A DNA stretch of 64,000 nt from Myxococcales bacterium (GCA_020846875.1 JADLDB010000062.1:1-64000), one strand, 5' to 3'; positions 10,799 to 19,721 are shown, counted from the first letter of the stretch. Program-made: numbers and translations. The notes: generated from the sequence alone by a model not told the origin.

Positions 10799-11545
10799 TC
10801 ACGGCCCCTCGCGAGCCGAGCAGAGCGCCGCCAACAGCGCGTCGAGGTCCTCCTGCCGCCGCAGGTACCACGAGGCCTCCGACGCCGCCGCACGTCCCAC
10901 CCGCACCGTCACCAGCCGGCGATCGCGCAGCCGGAAGACCGCTTCGTCCGTAACGTCGTCACCGACGTACAGCACCCGCGCCGCTCGCGCCTGGTCCGCC
11001 AACCTCAGCACCGCGTCGCCCTTGTCCGGCGCGCCGGCCGGCAGCACGTTCACCAGCCGCTTCCCGGGGATGGTGCGCACCGGCACGGACAGGCGGGCGA
11101 TCGCCGCGAGGATCGCCCGGCGTGCCAGCTCCGGCCGAGGGGCGCGGCGGAAGTGCACCGACAAGGAGAAGCGCTTGTCCTCCAGCTCGACGCCGGGCGT
11201 CCCCTCCAGCGCCTGCGCCAACGCGCTCCGCGTCGACGCGACGGCGCGCGCCATGGCCCGGGTGGCCGACGCCGGCTCGATGCCGTGGTTGCCCACGACC
11301 ACCTTCACGCCCAGCCCCGCCACCCGCGCGCCTACGTCCGCCCGCGCCCGCCCCGACACGACCACCACCGGGTAGCGCCGGCACGCCGCCGCCAGCAGGG
11401 CGCGCGTCGAGGCCTTCATCGTGGCGCGGGTGCGATCGGCCACGATCGGCGCCAGGGTCCCGTCGAAGTCGAAGGCCAGCAGCGCGCGCGAGGCGGCCAG
11501 CGCGGCCGCGACCTCCTTCCCGGCGGCGGCCGACAGCCACCTCAC
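10799..11545 (-). CDS. otsB: Trehalose-6-phosphate phosphatase
   Basis: The product is 248 residues of the HAD superfamily, dephosphorylating trehalose-6-phosphate to trehalose. Visible motifs are FDFDGTLAPI (nucleophile and acid aspartates), VVVSGR, GNHGIE, and DKGDAVLRL followed by YVGDDVTDEAVF (Mg-binding aspartates). The start is GTG 11545, whose bases overlap the otsA stop as GTGA, so translation is coupled and the order is otsA then otsB. With the divergent GH15 gene this forms a compact trehalose locus. In myxobacteria trehalose accumulates under osmotic stress and during spore formation. Confidence 0.93.
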   Translation of the reverse strand: MRWLSAAAGKEVAAALAASRALLAFDFDGTLAPIVADRTRATMKASTRALLAAACRRYPVVVVSGRARADVGARVAGLGVKVVVGNHGIEPASATRAMARAVASTRSALAQALEGTPGVELEDKRFSLSVHFRRAPRPELARRAILAAIARLSVPVRTIPGKRLVNVLPAGAPDKGDAVLRLADQARAARVLYVGDDVTDEAVFRLRDRRLVTVRVGRAAASEASWYLRRQEDLDALLAALCSAREGP

Positions 11546-13752
11546 GAGACGCCCGTCAGCGGTGACAGCGGCGTGAGCCTGCCGGTGAGCCGCTCCCGCC
11601 GGCGCAGCTCGGCCGCGTCCACCAGCATGCGCCCCGCCCAGCGGTAGACGTTGAACTCCGACACCAGGCGCCGCATCGCGCGCATCCGTTCCCGCTGCTC
11701 CTCGGGTGACATGCGCAGCGCCGCCGCCAGCGCGTCGCTCGCCTGACGCAGATCGTACGGGTTCACCACCAGCGCCTCGGTGAGATCGCGCGCGGCGCCG
11801 GTGAATTGGCTGAGCAGCAGCACCCCCTGCTCGTCGTCCCGGGCGGCGACGAATTCCTTGGCCACCAGGTTCATCCCGTCGTGGAGGCTCGACACGTAGC
11901 AGAGGTCGGCGGCCCGGTAGTACCGGAACACCGTCTGCGGCTCGTGGTGGTCCCGCAGCAGCACCACCGGCCGCCACCCCGGCGTGCCCCAGCGGGCGTT
12001 GATCTCTGCGGCCAACTGCTCGACGCGCTCGTTGAGCTCCCGGTAGCGCGTGATCTTCATGCGGCTGGGCGCGGCCAACTGGATGAAGGTGAAGCGCCCG
12101 CGGAACTCGGGGAAGCGGGCCAACAGCTCGTCCACCGCCGCGAGGCGCTCCTCGACGCCCTTGGTGTAATCGAGCCGGTCGATCCCCACGCCCAGCAGCG
12201 CGTCGGCCCCAAGCCCAAGCTCCCCGCGGATCGCCTTCCGGCACTCGGCCACGCCGGGAACGTCGTGCAGCCAGCGGACCGGCCACTCGATGGAGATGGG
12301 GTACGGGCGCACCAGCGTCTTGCGGCCCTGCTGCACCACCGCCCTCGCCTCGCGATCGATGCGGCTCTCCATGAAGGCGTCCACCGCGTCGATGAAGTTG
12401 TTGCAGTGCTGCTGGGTGTGGAAGCCGATGATGCTCGAGCCCAGCAACCCCGAGAGCAGCTCGTCCCGCCAGGGGCAGATCCCGAAGCGCTCGGCGTTGG
12501 GCCAGGGGATGTGCCAGAAGGTGAGGATGGTGGCGCGCGGCAGCCGCTCGCGGATCATCCGCGGGGCCAGCGCGAAGTGGTAGTCCTGCACCAGCACGAT
12601 CGGCTCGTCGGAGTCGACCTCCTCGCACACCGCGCCGGCGAAGCGCCGGTTCACCGCCACGTAGGTCTCCCAGTCGCTGCTGCGGAACACCGGCCGGGCG
12701 TGCGCCACGTGGCACAGCGGCCAGAGGCCTTCGTTGGAGAACCCGTAGTAGTAGCCGGCTTCCTCTTCCTCGGTCAGCCAGACGCGGCGCAGCAGGTACG
12801 ACTCTTCGCCCGGGGGCACGCGCACGCGATCCTTCGCGTCCACGGTGTCGCGATCCGCGCTGCCGCTGCCGTGCGCCACCCAGGTCCCCGAGCACGCCCG
12901 CATCACCGGCTCCAGCGCCGTCACCAGGCCGCTGGCCGGGTGCACCACCTTCACCCCGCCTTCGCCCCGCTCGTGGATGTAGGGCTCCCGGTTCGCCAGC
13001 ACCACCACCCGCTCGCCCTGGAGGTGCCGGGTCAGCGTCGCCTTGAGCCGCGCAGGATCCCACGGGCCTCCCCGCGCTTCCCCCTCGCGCTCGTTGACCA
13101 GGCGATCCACCAACGCGCGCACGTCGCGGACCATGGGCTGGAACTCCGTCGACGCCTCGCCCAGCAAGGCGCGCTGCAGCTCCAGCGTCCACCCCTTCCA
13201 GGCGAAGCGGGCCGCCAGGAGCGTCGCCACCGCCGCCGCCAGGGCCAGCACGAAGAAGCCCCCGAAGAGCACCTGCCTGGTCGCGGCGTCGCGCTGATCC
13301 ACGTACCCGAGGTCGTGCACCAGCACCACGGTCCCCAGCACTCCCCCCTCGCCCTCCAGCGGAGTGGCCGTGAGGTGCAGCGAGTCCTCCGGCGCCATCG
13401 TGAAGCCGCGGCCCCCGGCCCGCCCCGCGTGCTCCGCCACCAGGGCGCAGGTGAACCCCAGGGGGTAGTCCGAGGTGGCCGCCAGCAGCTCGCCGTCGGG
13501 CAGGCACGCCGCCGCCCCGAGGATCCGGCTGTCCCGGGTGATGTCTTCCAGCGCGCGCCCGACGGTGGCGCGATCATCTGGCCAGCCCCGCGTCAACCCC
13601 ACCCGGGCCGAGTTGACGGCCAGCTTCGACCGCATCGCCAGGTCCGACTCCCACCAGGCCTTCGTGGTGCGCGCCAGCACCCACCACGCGGCGACGGTCA
13701 CCAACGCCAACACCGCGAGCAGGACCAGCACGAAGCGGGCTGCGCGACGCAT
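11542..13752 (-). CDS. otsA: Membrane-anchored trehalose-6-phosphate synthase with N-terminal sensor-like region
   Basis: The product is 736 residues, about 260 longer than a standard OtsA. It opens with a membrane segment (7-27), then about 130 residues predicted to be periplasmic ([38 protein letters not shown]), which resemble a Cache/PAS-like extracytoplasmic sensor. A second membrane segment (161-182) and a short helical linker follow. From about 247 a full GT20 synthase is seen: [74 protein letters not shown]. All expected UDP-glucose and glucose-6-phosphate contacts appear present. The reaction makes trehalose-6-phosphate; the fusion suggests synthesis gated at the membrane. No Shine-Dalgarno sequence precedes ATG 13752. 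Confidence 0.9.
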   Translation of the reverse strand: MRRAARFVLVLLAVLALVTVAAWWVLARTTKAWWESDLAMRSKLAVNSARVGLTRGWPDDRATVGRALEDITRDSRILGAAACLPDGELLAATSDYPLGFTCALVAEHAGRAGGRGFTMAPEDSLHLTATPLEGEGGVLGTVVLVHDLGYVDQRDAATRQVLFGGFFVLALAAAVATLLAARFAWKGWTLELQRALLGEASTEFQPMVRDVRALVDRLVNEREGEARGGPWDPARLKATLTRHLQGERVVVLANREPYIHERGEGGVKVVHPASGLVTALEPVMRACSGTWVAHGSGSADRDTVDAKDRVRVPPGEESYLLRRVWLTEEEEAGYYYGFSNEGLWPLCHVAHARPVFRSSDWETYVAVNRRFAGAVCEEVDSDEPIVLVQDYHFALAPRMIRERLPRATILTFWHIPWPNAERFGICPWRDELLSGLLGSSIIGFHTQQHCNNFIDAVDAFMESRIDREARAVVQQGRKTLVRPYPISIEWPVRWLHDVPGVAECRKAIRGELGLGADALLGVGIDRLDYTKGVEERLAAVDELLARFPEFRGRFTFIQLAAPSRMKITRYRELNERVEQLAAEINARWGTPGWRPVVLLRDHHEPQTVFRYYRAADLCYVSSLHDGMNLVAKEFVAARDDEQGVLLLSQFTGAARDLTEALVVNPYDLRQASDALAAALRMSPEEQRERMRAMRRLVSEFNVYRWAGRMLVDAAELRRRERLTGRLTPLSPLTGVS

Positions 13753-13759
13753 CGGGTCG

Positions 13760-13788
13760 TCTATAACCCGAAGTGGTTGTATATCCAA
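13760..13788 (-). promoter_or_regulatory. Candidate otsA-otsB promoter, near-leaderless
   Basis: On the minus strand TTGGAT, 17 bases, then TATAGA reads as a sigma-70-type -35/-10 pair. The first base of the otsA ATG lies about eight bases beyond the -10 box, where transcription would be expected to begin. No ribosome site precedes the ATG, which fits a leaderless message. The match is moderate (about 3/6 and 4/6), so this is a prediction only. Confidence 0.35.
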
Positions 13789-13794
13789 TGGACG

Positions 13795-13801
13795 AAGGAG
13801 G
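13795..13801 (+). promoter_or_regulatory. Strong ribosome binding site fixing the GH15 start
   Basis: AAGGAGG lies five bases before GTG 13807 and is a near-perfect Shine-Dalgarno match. It rules out the longer in-frame extension and the out-of-frame ATG at 13788, and contrasts with the absent site of the divergent otsA. Confidence 0.75.
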
Positions 13802-13806
13802 AGTCC

Positions 13807-15573
13807 GTGCTGTCCGAGCTGGGGCTCATCGGGAACTGTCAGATCTCGGCGCTGGTGCGCAGCGACGGGGCGATCGTCTGGGCGTGCATGCCCCGCTTCG
13901 ACTCGCCGCCGATCTTCGGCGCGCTGCTCGACGACGAGGGCGGGCGCTTCACCATCTCCCCGTCCGAGGGCGGGAAGGGCACCCAGCGCTACCTGCCCAA
14001 CACCAACGTGCTCGAGACCCGCTTCGAGACGCCGACGGGCACCTTCCGCGTGCTGGACTTCGCGCCGCGCTTCCAGTTGTACGAGCGCAGCTTTCGCCCC
14101 ACCAAGCTGGTGCGCATCGTCGAGCCGCTGTCGGGCACGCCGCGGATCCGCGTCGCCTGCGCGCCGGTGCTGGGCTGGTCGAAGGCCACGCCGTCGCGCG
14201 ACGTCGGCTCGCACCACGTGGCCTGGCGCGGCTACGACGCCGAGCTGCGGCTCACCACCGACGCGCCGCTCACCTACGTGAACGGCGAGCCCTTCGCCCT
14301 CACCGGCAAGCGGCACTTCGTGCTGGCCTGGAGCGCGCCGGTGGAAGAGCCGCTGGCGCCCCTGTGCGGCCGCTTCCTCGACGAGACGGTGCACTACTGG
14401 CAGCGCTGGGTGAAGCACTGCGACATTCCCCCGGCGTACCAGACGCAGGTGATCCGCTCGGCGCTGGCGCTCAAGCTGCACTGCTTCGAGGACACCGGCG
14501 CCATCGTCGCGGCGATGACGACGTCGCTGCCCGAGGCGCCCGGCTCGGGGCGGACGTGGGACTACCGGTACTGCTGGCTGCGCGACGCCTTCTACGTCCT
14601 GGACGCGTTCCACCTGCTCGGGCAGTTCGAGGAGCGCGAGCAGTTCCTCAACTTCCTGGTCAGCGTGGCCACCGCGGCCGGTGACGACCTGGCGCTCGCG
14701 CCGCTCTACCGCATCGACGGCAGCAGCGAGCTGGACGAGAAGATCCTCGACCACTGGCGGGGCTTCCAGGGGGAGGGGCCGGTGCGGGTGGGGAACGCGG
14801 CGGCGCGGCACCTGCAGCACGACGTCTTCGGCGAGATGGTGCTGGCGCTGACGCCCTTGTTCCTCGACGAGCGCTTCCGCGAGCAGGCCAGCCCACAGGT
14901 GCTGGACCTGGTGACGCGGCTGGCCCGCAAGGCGGTGCGGGTGGCCGGCACGCCCGACGCGGGGATCTGGGAGCTGCGCTCGGAGTGGCGCCCGCAGACG
15001 TTCAGCTCGCTCATGTGCTGGGCCGCGGCGGATCGCATGCAGCGCATCGCCCGGCAGCACCGCCCCGAGGACGTGCCCGAGTTCCAGCGCGACGCGGAGC
15101 GCCTGCGCGAGGAGATCTTGCGGGAAGCCGTCGATCCCGTCCGCGGCTGCCTGGTGGCCGACTACCGCGGGAAGGAGGTCGACGCCGCGCTGCTCCAGGC
15201 GATCACCCTGCGGCTGCTCCCGCTGGACGATCGCCGCGTGCACGCTACCATCGACGCGGTGCGGGCCGACCTCGATCTCGGCGGCGGCTGGCTGCGCCGC
15301 TACCGGACCAACGACGGCTTCGGCGTGCCCGAGGTCGCCTTCACGCTCTGCACCTTCTGGTTGATCGAGGCGCTGGCGCGGGTGGGGCGCCACGACGAAG
15401 CCCGGGCGCTGGTGGCGAAGGTGGCCGAGGTGAAGGCGCCCCTGGGGCTCCTCGCCGAGGACGTGGCGCCGGCCACCGGCGTGATGTGGGGGAACTTCCC
15501 CCAGGCGTACTCGCACGTCGGGCTCATCCACGCCGCGTTCGCCGCGTCCCCGAGCTGGTCCGAGTGGACGTAG
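13807..15573 (+). CDS. Glycoside hydrolase family 15 protein (trehalase/glucoamylase-like)
   Basis: The product is 588 residues from GTG 13807. An N-terminal beta domain (GLIGNCQISALV, SDGAIVWACMPRFDSPPIF) precedes an (alpha/alpha)6 barrel with the GH15 signature GRTWDYRYCWLRDAFYVLDA. The candidate catalytic-acid region GIWELRSEW and the C-terminal segment EVAFTLCTFWLIEALARVGR, then PQAYSHVGLIHAA, are both characteristic. Many bacterial GH15 proteins of this size beside otsA/otsB are trehalases; others cleave alpha-glucans. Lack of a signal peptide makes it cytoplasmic. Its divergence from otsA-otsB across 54 bases suggests paired control of trehalose synthesis and breakdown. The exact substrate is not readable from sequence. 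Confidence 0.88.
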   Translation: MLSELGLIGNCQISALVRSDGAIVWACMPRFDSPPIFGALLDDEGGRFTISPSEGGKGTQRYLPNTNVLETRFETPTGTFRVLDFAPRFQLYERSFRPTKLVRIVEPLSGTPRIRVACAPVLGWSKATPSRDVGSHHVAWRGYDAELRLTTDAPLTYVNGEPFALTGKRHFVLAWSAPVEEPLAPLCGRFLDETVHYWQRWVKHCDIPPAYQTQVIRSALALKLHCFEDTGAIVAAMTTSLPEAPGSGRTWDYRYCWLRDAFYVLDAFHLLGQFEEREQFLNFLVSVATAAGDDLALAPLYRIDGSSELDEKILDHWRGFQGEGPVRVGNAAARHLQHDVFGEMVLALTPLFLDERFREQASPQVLDLVTRLARKAVRVAGTPDAGIWELRSEWRPQTFSSLMCWAAADRMQRIARQHRPEDVPEFQRDAERLREEILREAVDPVRGCLVADYRGKEVDAALLQAITLRLLPLDDRRVHATIDAVRADLDLGGGWLRRYRTNDGFGVPEVAFTLCTFWLIEALARVGRHDEARALVAKVAEVKAPLGLLAEDVAPATGVMWGNFPQAYSHVGLIHAAFAASPSWSEWT

Positions 15574-15580
15574 AGCGGGC

Positions 15581-16066
15581 TCACGGCCTGCGCAGCGCTT
15601 CCGTCTCCAGCCCACAGGTCAGTTCGCCCAGCAGCTTCTGCGTGGTGACGATCGCCCGGGGCGACGAGGACGCGAGGAGCCGCTGCACGGCCAGCTCCAC
15701 CGTGGCCCGCGCGGGGTGATCGCGCCGGCGCCCCTTCGCCGAGAGGAAGAGGTGCGCCACCCGCCGATCGGTGACGCTCCGCCTGCGGACGAGCAGGCGC
15801 TTCTTCTCCAACCGCCCCACCGCGATGGAGATGGTGCCCGGATCGAGGTGGAGCTGCCTGGCGAGCTCGGACGAGGTGATGCCCGGGCGATGGCCGACGA
15901 CGCGAATGAACATGCGCTGCTGGGCGGTGATGCCGAGCTCGGCCTCCATGCGCTTGGACAGCCGCTCCAGCGCGTGGTTGAGCTGCCAGAGCGAGCGCAT
16001 GAAGGTGAGCGCCGGCGGCAGGATCAGCTCCCCGGGGTGAGGAGGTTCCTTCGGCGTGCGCTTCAC
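15581..16066 (-). CDS. MarR-family transcriptional regulator
   Basis: The product is 161 residues. The start is GTG 16066, overlapping the lpxI stop as GTGA. A helical dimerisation segment (SLWQLNHALERLSKRMEAELG) is followed by the winged helix: FIRVVGHRPGITSSELARQL, recognition helix DPGTISIAVGRLEKKRLL, and wing RRRSVTDRRVAHLFLSAKG. This is the classic MarR layout. Such proteins usually repress their own operon and respond to small aromatic or oxidised ligands. Its place as the last gene of the lipid A operon is unusual and may allow feedback on envelope synthesis; that is inference. It converges with the GH15 gene with seven bases between. Confidence 0.88.
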   Translation of the reverse strand: MKRTPKEPPHPGELILPPALTFMRSLWQLNHALERLSKRMEAELGITAQQRMFIRVVGHRPGITSSELARQLHLDPGTISIAVGRLEKKRLLVRRRSVTDRRVAHLFLSAKGRRRDHPARATVELAVQRLLASSSPRAIVTTQKLLGELTCGLETEALRRP

Positions 16067-16872
16067 GGAGCGAAGCCCACCACGGACAGCGCGAGCCGGT
16101 CGGCCCACTTGAAGAGCAGCGCCGCGTCCAGGAGCACCGCCTTCCCCGCCTCCACCGCCAGCACCTTCGCCCCCGCCTCGCGCATCACCTCCAGCGTCAC
16201 CGGCCCGGCCGCGGGGAGATCGAAGCGCGTGTCCTGCCCGGGCTTGAGGCGCTTGACCACCACGCCGCCCGGCCCGCCGTACCTCCCCGCGCGGCGGATG
16301 CACTCGTCGGTGCCCTCCACCGCCTCCACCGCCAGCACCACGCCGTCCTTCACCACCACCGTCTGCCCCACGTCCGCGCGCCCCAGGGAGGACGCCACCT
16401 CGCGGCCCAGCGCCACGTCGCGCTCCTGCTGCCAGGACAGCCTGGGGCCGGCCAGGTGGCCTTCGCGCGCCAGCACCTGTGGCACGAAGTCGGTGGCGGC
16501 GACGATGGTGACGCCCTGCTCCTCGAAGTACGCCGCCGCCGCGCGCAGCAGCTCGTCGTCGCGCATGCTGCGCACCTTCGAGGCGATCCGAAGCATGCCC
16601 AGGTCGGGCCGCGCCTGGGTGAGGCTGCGGATCCGCCCGATGCCGCCGGCCATCACCGCCTTCGTGACGCCCCGCCGCCGGAAGGCGCGCGCGATGTGCC
16701 CGGCCTGGCCCACCTTGACCCAGTCGAGGCTGGCGACCACGCCTTCAAGCTCGCCCTGCTCGGCCTCGCCCTCGAAGGCCACCGCGTGCACGGCCAGGCC
16801 CTTCTCTTTCGCCGCCTCCGCGAAGAGGACCGGCAGGCGTCCGCTGCCCGCGATGAGGCCGATGGACTCCAT
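16063..16872 (-). CDS. lpxI: UDP-2,3-diacylglucosamine diphosphatase
   Basis: The product is 269 residues matching the LpxI family (formerly DUF1009), which hydrolyses UDP-2,3-diacylglucosamine to lipid X in lipid A synthesis, in place of LpxH. Visible landmarks are IGLIAGSGRLPVLFAEAAK at the start, GGIGRIRSL, and the C-terminal catalytic-domain stretches VVVKDGVVLAVEAVEGTDE and KPGQDTRFDLPAAGPVT. It starts at ATG 16872, three bases after the lpxA stop, and overlaps the MarR gene. The operon context (lpxD, fabZ, lpxA) agrees with the assignment. Confidence 0.92.
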   Translation of the reverse strand: MESIGLIAGSGRLPVLFAEAAKEKGLAVHAVAFEGEAEQGELEGVVASLDWVKVGQAGHIARAFRRRGVTKAVMAGGIGRIRSLTQARPDLGMLRIASKVRSMRDDELLRAAAAYFEEQGVTIVAATDFVPQVLAREGHLAGPRLSWQQERDVALGREVASSLGRADVGQTVVVKDGVVLAVEAVEGTDECIRRAGRYGGPGGVVVKRLKPGQDTRFDLPAAGPVTLEVMREAGAKVLAVEAGKAVLLDAALLFKWADRLALSVVGFAP

Positions 16873-16875
16873 GCG

Positions 16876-17649
16876 CTACCGCGTGATGCCCCGCTTGCTG
16901 GTGGCGATGAAGTCCAGCATCGCCTCGATCTCTGGCTGCCCGCCGTACTCGGCCTTCAGGCGGCTGAGCGCCTCGTTGAGGCCCAGCTTGGAGCGGAAGA
17001 GGATCTTGTACGCGTCCTTGATGCGCGCGATCTGCTCCTCCGAGAAGCCGTGACGGGTGAGCCCCACGGTATTGAGGCCCGCCAGCTCGGCGCGATCCCC
17101 CTGTGCCGTGCAGTACGGCGGCACGTCCATCACCACCATGCCCCCGCCGGCGATGAAGGCGTGCTTGCCGATGCGGGTGAACTGGTGGACCGCGGACAGG
17201 CCCCCGACGATGACGTGGTCGCCGATCTCGACGTGGCCGGCCAGCGTCGCGGCGTTGGCCAGCACACAGCCGTCGCCGACGAGGCAGTCGTGCGCGACGT
17301 GGGCGTACGCCATGAAGAGGTTTCGGTTGCCCACCCGGGTGACCCCGCCGCCGCCGGTGGTGCCGGTGTGCAGCGTGGTGAACTCGCGAATGAGGTTCTC
17401 GTCACCGACGACCAGCTTCGTCTTCTCGCCTGCGTACTTGAGGTCCTGCGGCTCGGCGCCCACCGACGCGTGGTGGAAGATGCGGTTCTTCGCGCCGATG
17501 GTGGTGTCGCCCACGATGACGGCGTGCGGGCCGACGCTGGTGCCGGCGCCGATGGACACGTCGGGGCCGATGATCGCGTACGGGCCGATGGTGGCCTCGG
17601 GGTGCACCTTCGCCTTCGGGTCGACGATCGCGGTGGGGTGAATGCTCAC
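16876..17649 (-). CDS. lpxA: UDP-N-acetylglucosamine O-acyltransferase
   Basis: The product is 257 residues, the usual LpxA length, catalysing the first step of lipid A synthesis. It has the left-handed beta-helix hexapeptide repeats ([IV]xPxAxI type: IHPTAIVDPKAKVHP, ATIGPYAIIGPDVSIG). The catalytic His lies in MAYAHVAHDCLVGD, followed by HVIVGGLSAVHQFTRIG and a C-terminal helical domain (NTVGLTRHGFSEEQI). The start is GTG 17649, overlapping the fabZ stop by four bases, so an apparent upstream extension is not needed. Confidence 0.95.
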   Translation of the reverse strand: MSIHPTAIVDPKAKVHPEATIGPYAIIGPDVSIGAGTSVGPHAVIVGDTTIGAKNRIFHHASVGAEPQDLKYAGEKTKLVVGDENLIREFTTLHTGTTGGGGVTRVGNRNLFMAYAHVAHDCLVGDGCVLANAATLAGHVEIGDHVIVGGLSAVHQFTRIGKHAFIAGGGMVVMDVPPYCTAQGDRAELAGLNTVGLTRHGFSEEQIARIKDAYKILFRSKLGLNEALSRLKAEYGGQPEIEAMLDFIATSKRGITR

Positions 17650-18095
17650 GGCGTCTTCCCGTTGCGCCTGGCGATGGTCGCCAGAAACTCGCCTTCCGCC
17701 ACCACCTGCCCGTCCACGGTGGCGACGCCCCGCTGCTTCCACACCACCGACTTGGCCTTCACCACCTCGGCGGTCAGCGTGAGGCGATCGCCCGGCACCA
17801 CCGGCTTGCGGAAGCGCGCGCCGTCGATCCCCATCAGGTAGATGACGTACTCATCCTGCGAGAAGCCGGTGCTCTTGAAGGCGAGCAGCGCGCAGGCCTG
17901 GGCGAGCGCCTCGAGGATCAGCACGCCCGGCATCACCGGGTGGCCGGGGAAGTGGCCGTTGAAGAAGTCCTCGTTGGCGGTGACGTTCTTGTAGCCGACC
18001 AGCTTCTTGTGGAGCTCCAGCTCCACCACCCGATCCACCAGCAGGAACGGGTAGCGGTGCGGCAGGAGCTTCGCGATCTCGATCGAGTCCATCAT
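17646..18095 (-). CDS. fabZ: (3R)-hydroxyacyl-ACP dehydratase
   Basis: The product is about 149 residues with a hotdog fold, dehydrating 3-hydroxyacyl-ACP in fatty acid elongation and competing with LpxA for hydroxymyristoyl-ACP. Catalytic His48 lies in GHFPGHPVMPGVLI and Glu62 in EALAQ; LLPHRYPFLLVDRV at the N-terminus is typical. GTG 18098, ATG 18095 and ATG 18092 are consecutive; an AAAGG just upstream best serves the ATGs. The product clusters with lpxD and lpxA as in most Gram-negative bacteria. A second, more divergent FabZ-like protein is encoded at 23818-24276. Confidence 0.95.
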   Translation of the reverse strand: MMDSIEIAKLLPHRYPFLLVDRVVELELHKKLVGYKNVTANEDFFNGHFPGHPVMPGVLILEALAQACALLAFKSTGFSQDEYVIYLMGIDGARFRKPVVPGDRLTLTAEVVKAKSVVWKQRGVATVDGQVVAEGEFLATIARRNGKTP

Positions 18096-18101
18096 CACCT
18101 T

Positions 18102-19142
18102 TCAGGTCCTCTCCTTCTCCAGCGCCTCCAGGCGCTTCTTCAGCTCCCGCAGCTCCTTCGAGAGCTCGGGCAGCCTGGCGAACACCGCCGCCGCGCGCAG
18201 GAAGTCCTTGTGGGGCATGGCCGGCGCGCCCAACACCGTGGCGCCGTCGGCCACGTCGTGCATCACACCCGCCTGGGCGCCCACCTTCGCGAGATCGCCG
18301 ATGCGCAGGTGCCCGGCCACGCCCACCTGGCCCGCCAGCACCACGCCCTGCCCCAGGGTGGTGGTCCCGGACAGGCCCGCCTGCGCGCAGAGGATGGAGA
18401 GCGGCCCGACGACGCTGTTGTGGCCGACCTGCACCAGGTTGTCGATCTTCGTGCCCTTGCCGATGACGGTCTCGCCGGTGGTGGCGCGATCCACGCAGGA
18501 GCAGGCGCCCACCTCCACGTCGTCCTCCACTCGGGCGATGCCTGCCTGGGGGATCTTCACGTGCTCGGGCACGGACAGGTCCAGGGCGAAGCCGAAGCCG
18601 TCGGCGCCGATCACCGCCCCGGCGTGAAGCAGGCAGCGCGCGCCCACCACGCAGCGATCCATCACCGCAGCGTTGGGGGACAGCACCGTGTCCTCGCCGA
18701 CCCGCGCGCCGTCGCCCACGTACGCGCCGGGGTACAGCACGGCCCGCGCCGCCACGGTGGCGCCCTTCCCCACATACGCGTGGGCCATCACGGTGGCGGT
18801 GGCGTCCACCTGCGCCTCGGGGTGAATGGAGGCCTCGGTGGAGCGCCCCGGGGGGTGCGCCTTCTTCGGGTGGAACACCTGGGCGACGCGGGCGAAGGCG
18901 AGGTGCGGATTCGTCACGCGCACGTGGGTGCGGCTGCCGCGGGGAGGTGCGCCGTCGGCCACCAGCACCGCCGACGCCTTCGTGGCCGCGAGCTGCGCCT
19001 TGTACCTCTGGTTCCCGTAGAAGGAGAGCTGCCCGGGCTGGGCTGCCTCCAGGCCGCTGACGCCGGAGATCTCCAGCGAGCCATCGCCGTCTACCTCGCC
19101 GCCCACCAGGGAGGCCAGCTCGCGGATCGTCCTCGCCCTCAC
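18102..19142 (-). CDS. lpxD: UDP-3-O-(3-hydroxyacyl)glucosamine N-acyltransferase
   Basis: The product is 346 residues, normal for LpxD, the third step of lipid A synthesis. An N-terminal uridine-binding domain (LEISGVSGLEAAQPGQLSFY) is followed by a long hexapeptide-repeat beta-helix (SIHPEAQVDATATV onward). The catalytic His lies in NLVQVGHNSVVGPL, and a C-terminal helix follows (FARLPELSKELRELKKRLE). It starts at GTG 19142, overlapping the skp stop by four bases. Confidence 0.95.
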   Translation of the reverse strand: MRARTIRELASLVGGEVDGDGSLEISGVSGLEAAQPGQLSFYGNQRYKAQLAATKASAVLVADGAPPRGSRTHVRVTNPHLAFARVAQVFHPKKAHPPGRSTEASIHPEAQVDATATVMAHAYVGKGATVAARAVLYPGAYVGDGARVGEDTVLSPNAAVMDRCVVGARCLLHAGAVIGADGFGFALDLSVPEHVKIPQAGIARVEDDVEVGACSCVDRATTGETVIGKGTKIDNLVQVGHNSVVGPLSILCAQAGLSGTTTLGQGVVLAGQVGVAGHLRIGDLAKVGAQAGVMHDVADGATVLGAPAMPHKDFLRAAAVFARLPELSKELRELKKRLEALEKERT

Positions 19143-19690
19143 GGCTTCGGGGCGTCCTTCGGGGGCGCGGCCGGCTTGCCCTTCGCCGGGTGCTTCTCGT
19201 TGTAGGTGCGGACCAGCTCGTTGGTGAGATCCATCGACGACGGGGCGTAGACGAGGCCCGAGTCGCTCTTCTCGAACACCATGGCCAGGCCTTCGCGCTG
19301 GGCGATGGAGGCGATGATCGGATCCATCTTGTCGAAGATCTTCTTCAGCTCGGTCTGCTCCTTCTTGGCCAGGTCGAGCTGGGCCTGCTGCTCGCGCTGG
19401 GTCAGCTCGATGACCTTCTTCTGCATCTCGGCGTACTTCTGCACGCGGACCTCTTCGCTCATCATCGCGGCCTGCTTCTCGAGGACGACGCTGTCGGTGC
19501 GCAACCTGGTCTTCTCGGACTCCAGCCCGCTCTTCAGCTTGTCCAGCTCGCCCTTGAGGCGGGCCTTGGCTTCCTTGCCTTCGTGCACTTCCGTCAGCGC
19601 GCGCTGGAGGTCGACGTAGCCGAGCTTCAGGTCGGCGAGCGCGGGAGTGGCGAGCACCAGGGTGAGGAAGAGGATGAGCGCTGGGCGCAT
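19139..19690 (-). CDS. skp: Skp/OmpH-family periplasmic chaperone
   Basis: The product is 183 residues. The start is ATG 19690, preceded by AGGAG five bases upstream, and begins with a signal peptide (MRPALILFLTLVLATPALA). The mature protein has DLKLGYVDLQRALTEV then a long charged coiled coil (about 45-130) and a short C-terminal beta segment, the Skp layout. It should hold unfolded outer-membrane proteins in the periplasm. In most proteobacteria bamA precedes skp; here skp is the first gene behind an apparent promoter, so the bam genes must lie elsewhere. Confidence 0.92.
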   Translation of the reverse strand: MRPALILFLTLVLATPALADLKLGYVDLQRALTEVHEGKEAKARLKGELDKLKSGLESEKTRLRTDSVVLEKQAAMMSEEVRVQKYAEMQKKVIELTQREQQAQLDLAKKEQTELKKIFDKMDPIIASIAQREGLAMVFEKSDSGLVYAPSSMDLTNELVRTYNEKHPAKGKPAAPPKDAPKP

Positions 19691-19721
19691 GGGGGCTCCT
19701 GTCGCGGTGAAACGCGCGCGG

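Noticed and set aside
13753-15615. Long upstream extension of the otsA frame (over 600 codons)
   Set aside because: It runs antisense to the GH15 gene and has shadow composition; ATG 13752 starts a sensible membrane segment.
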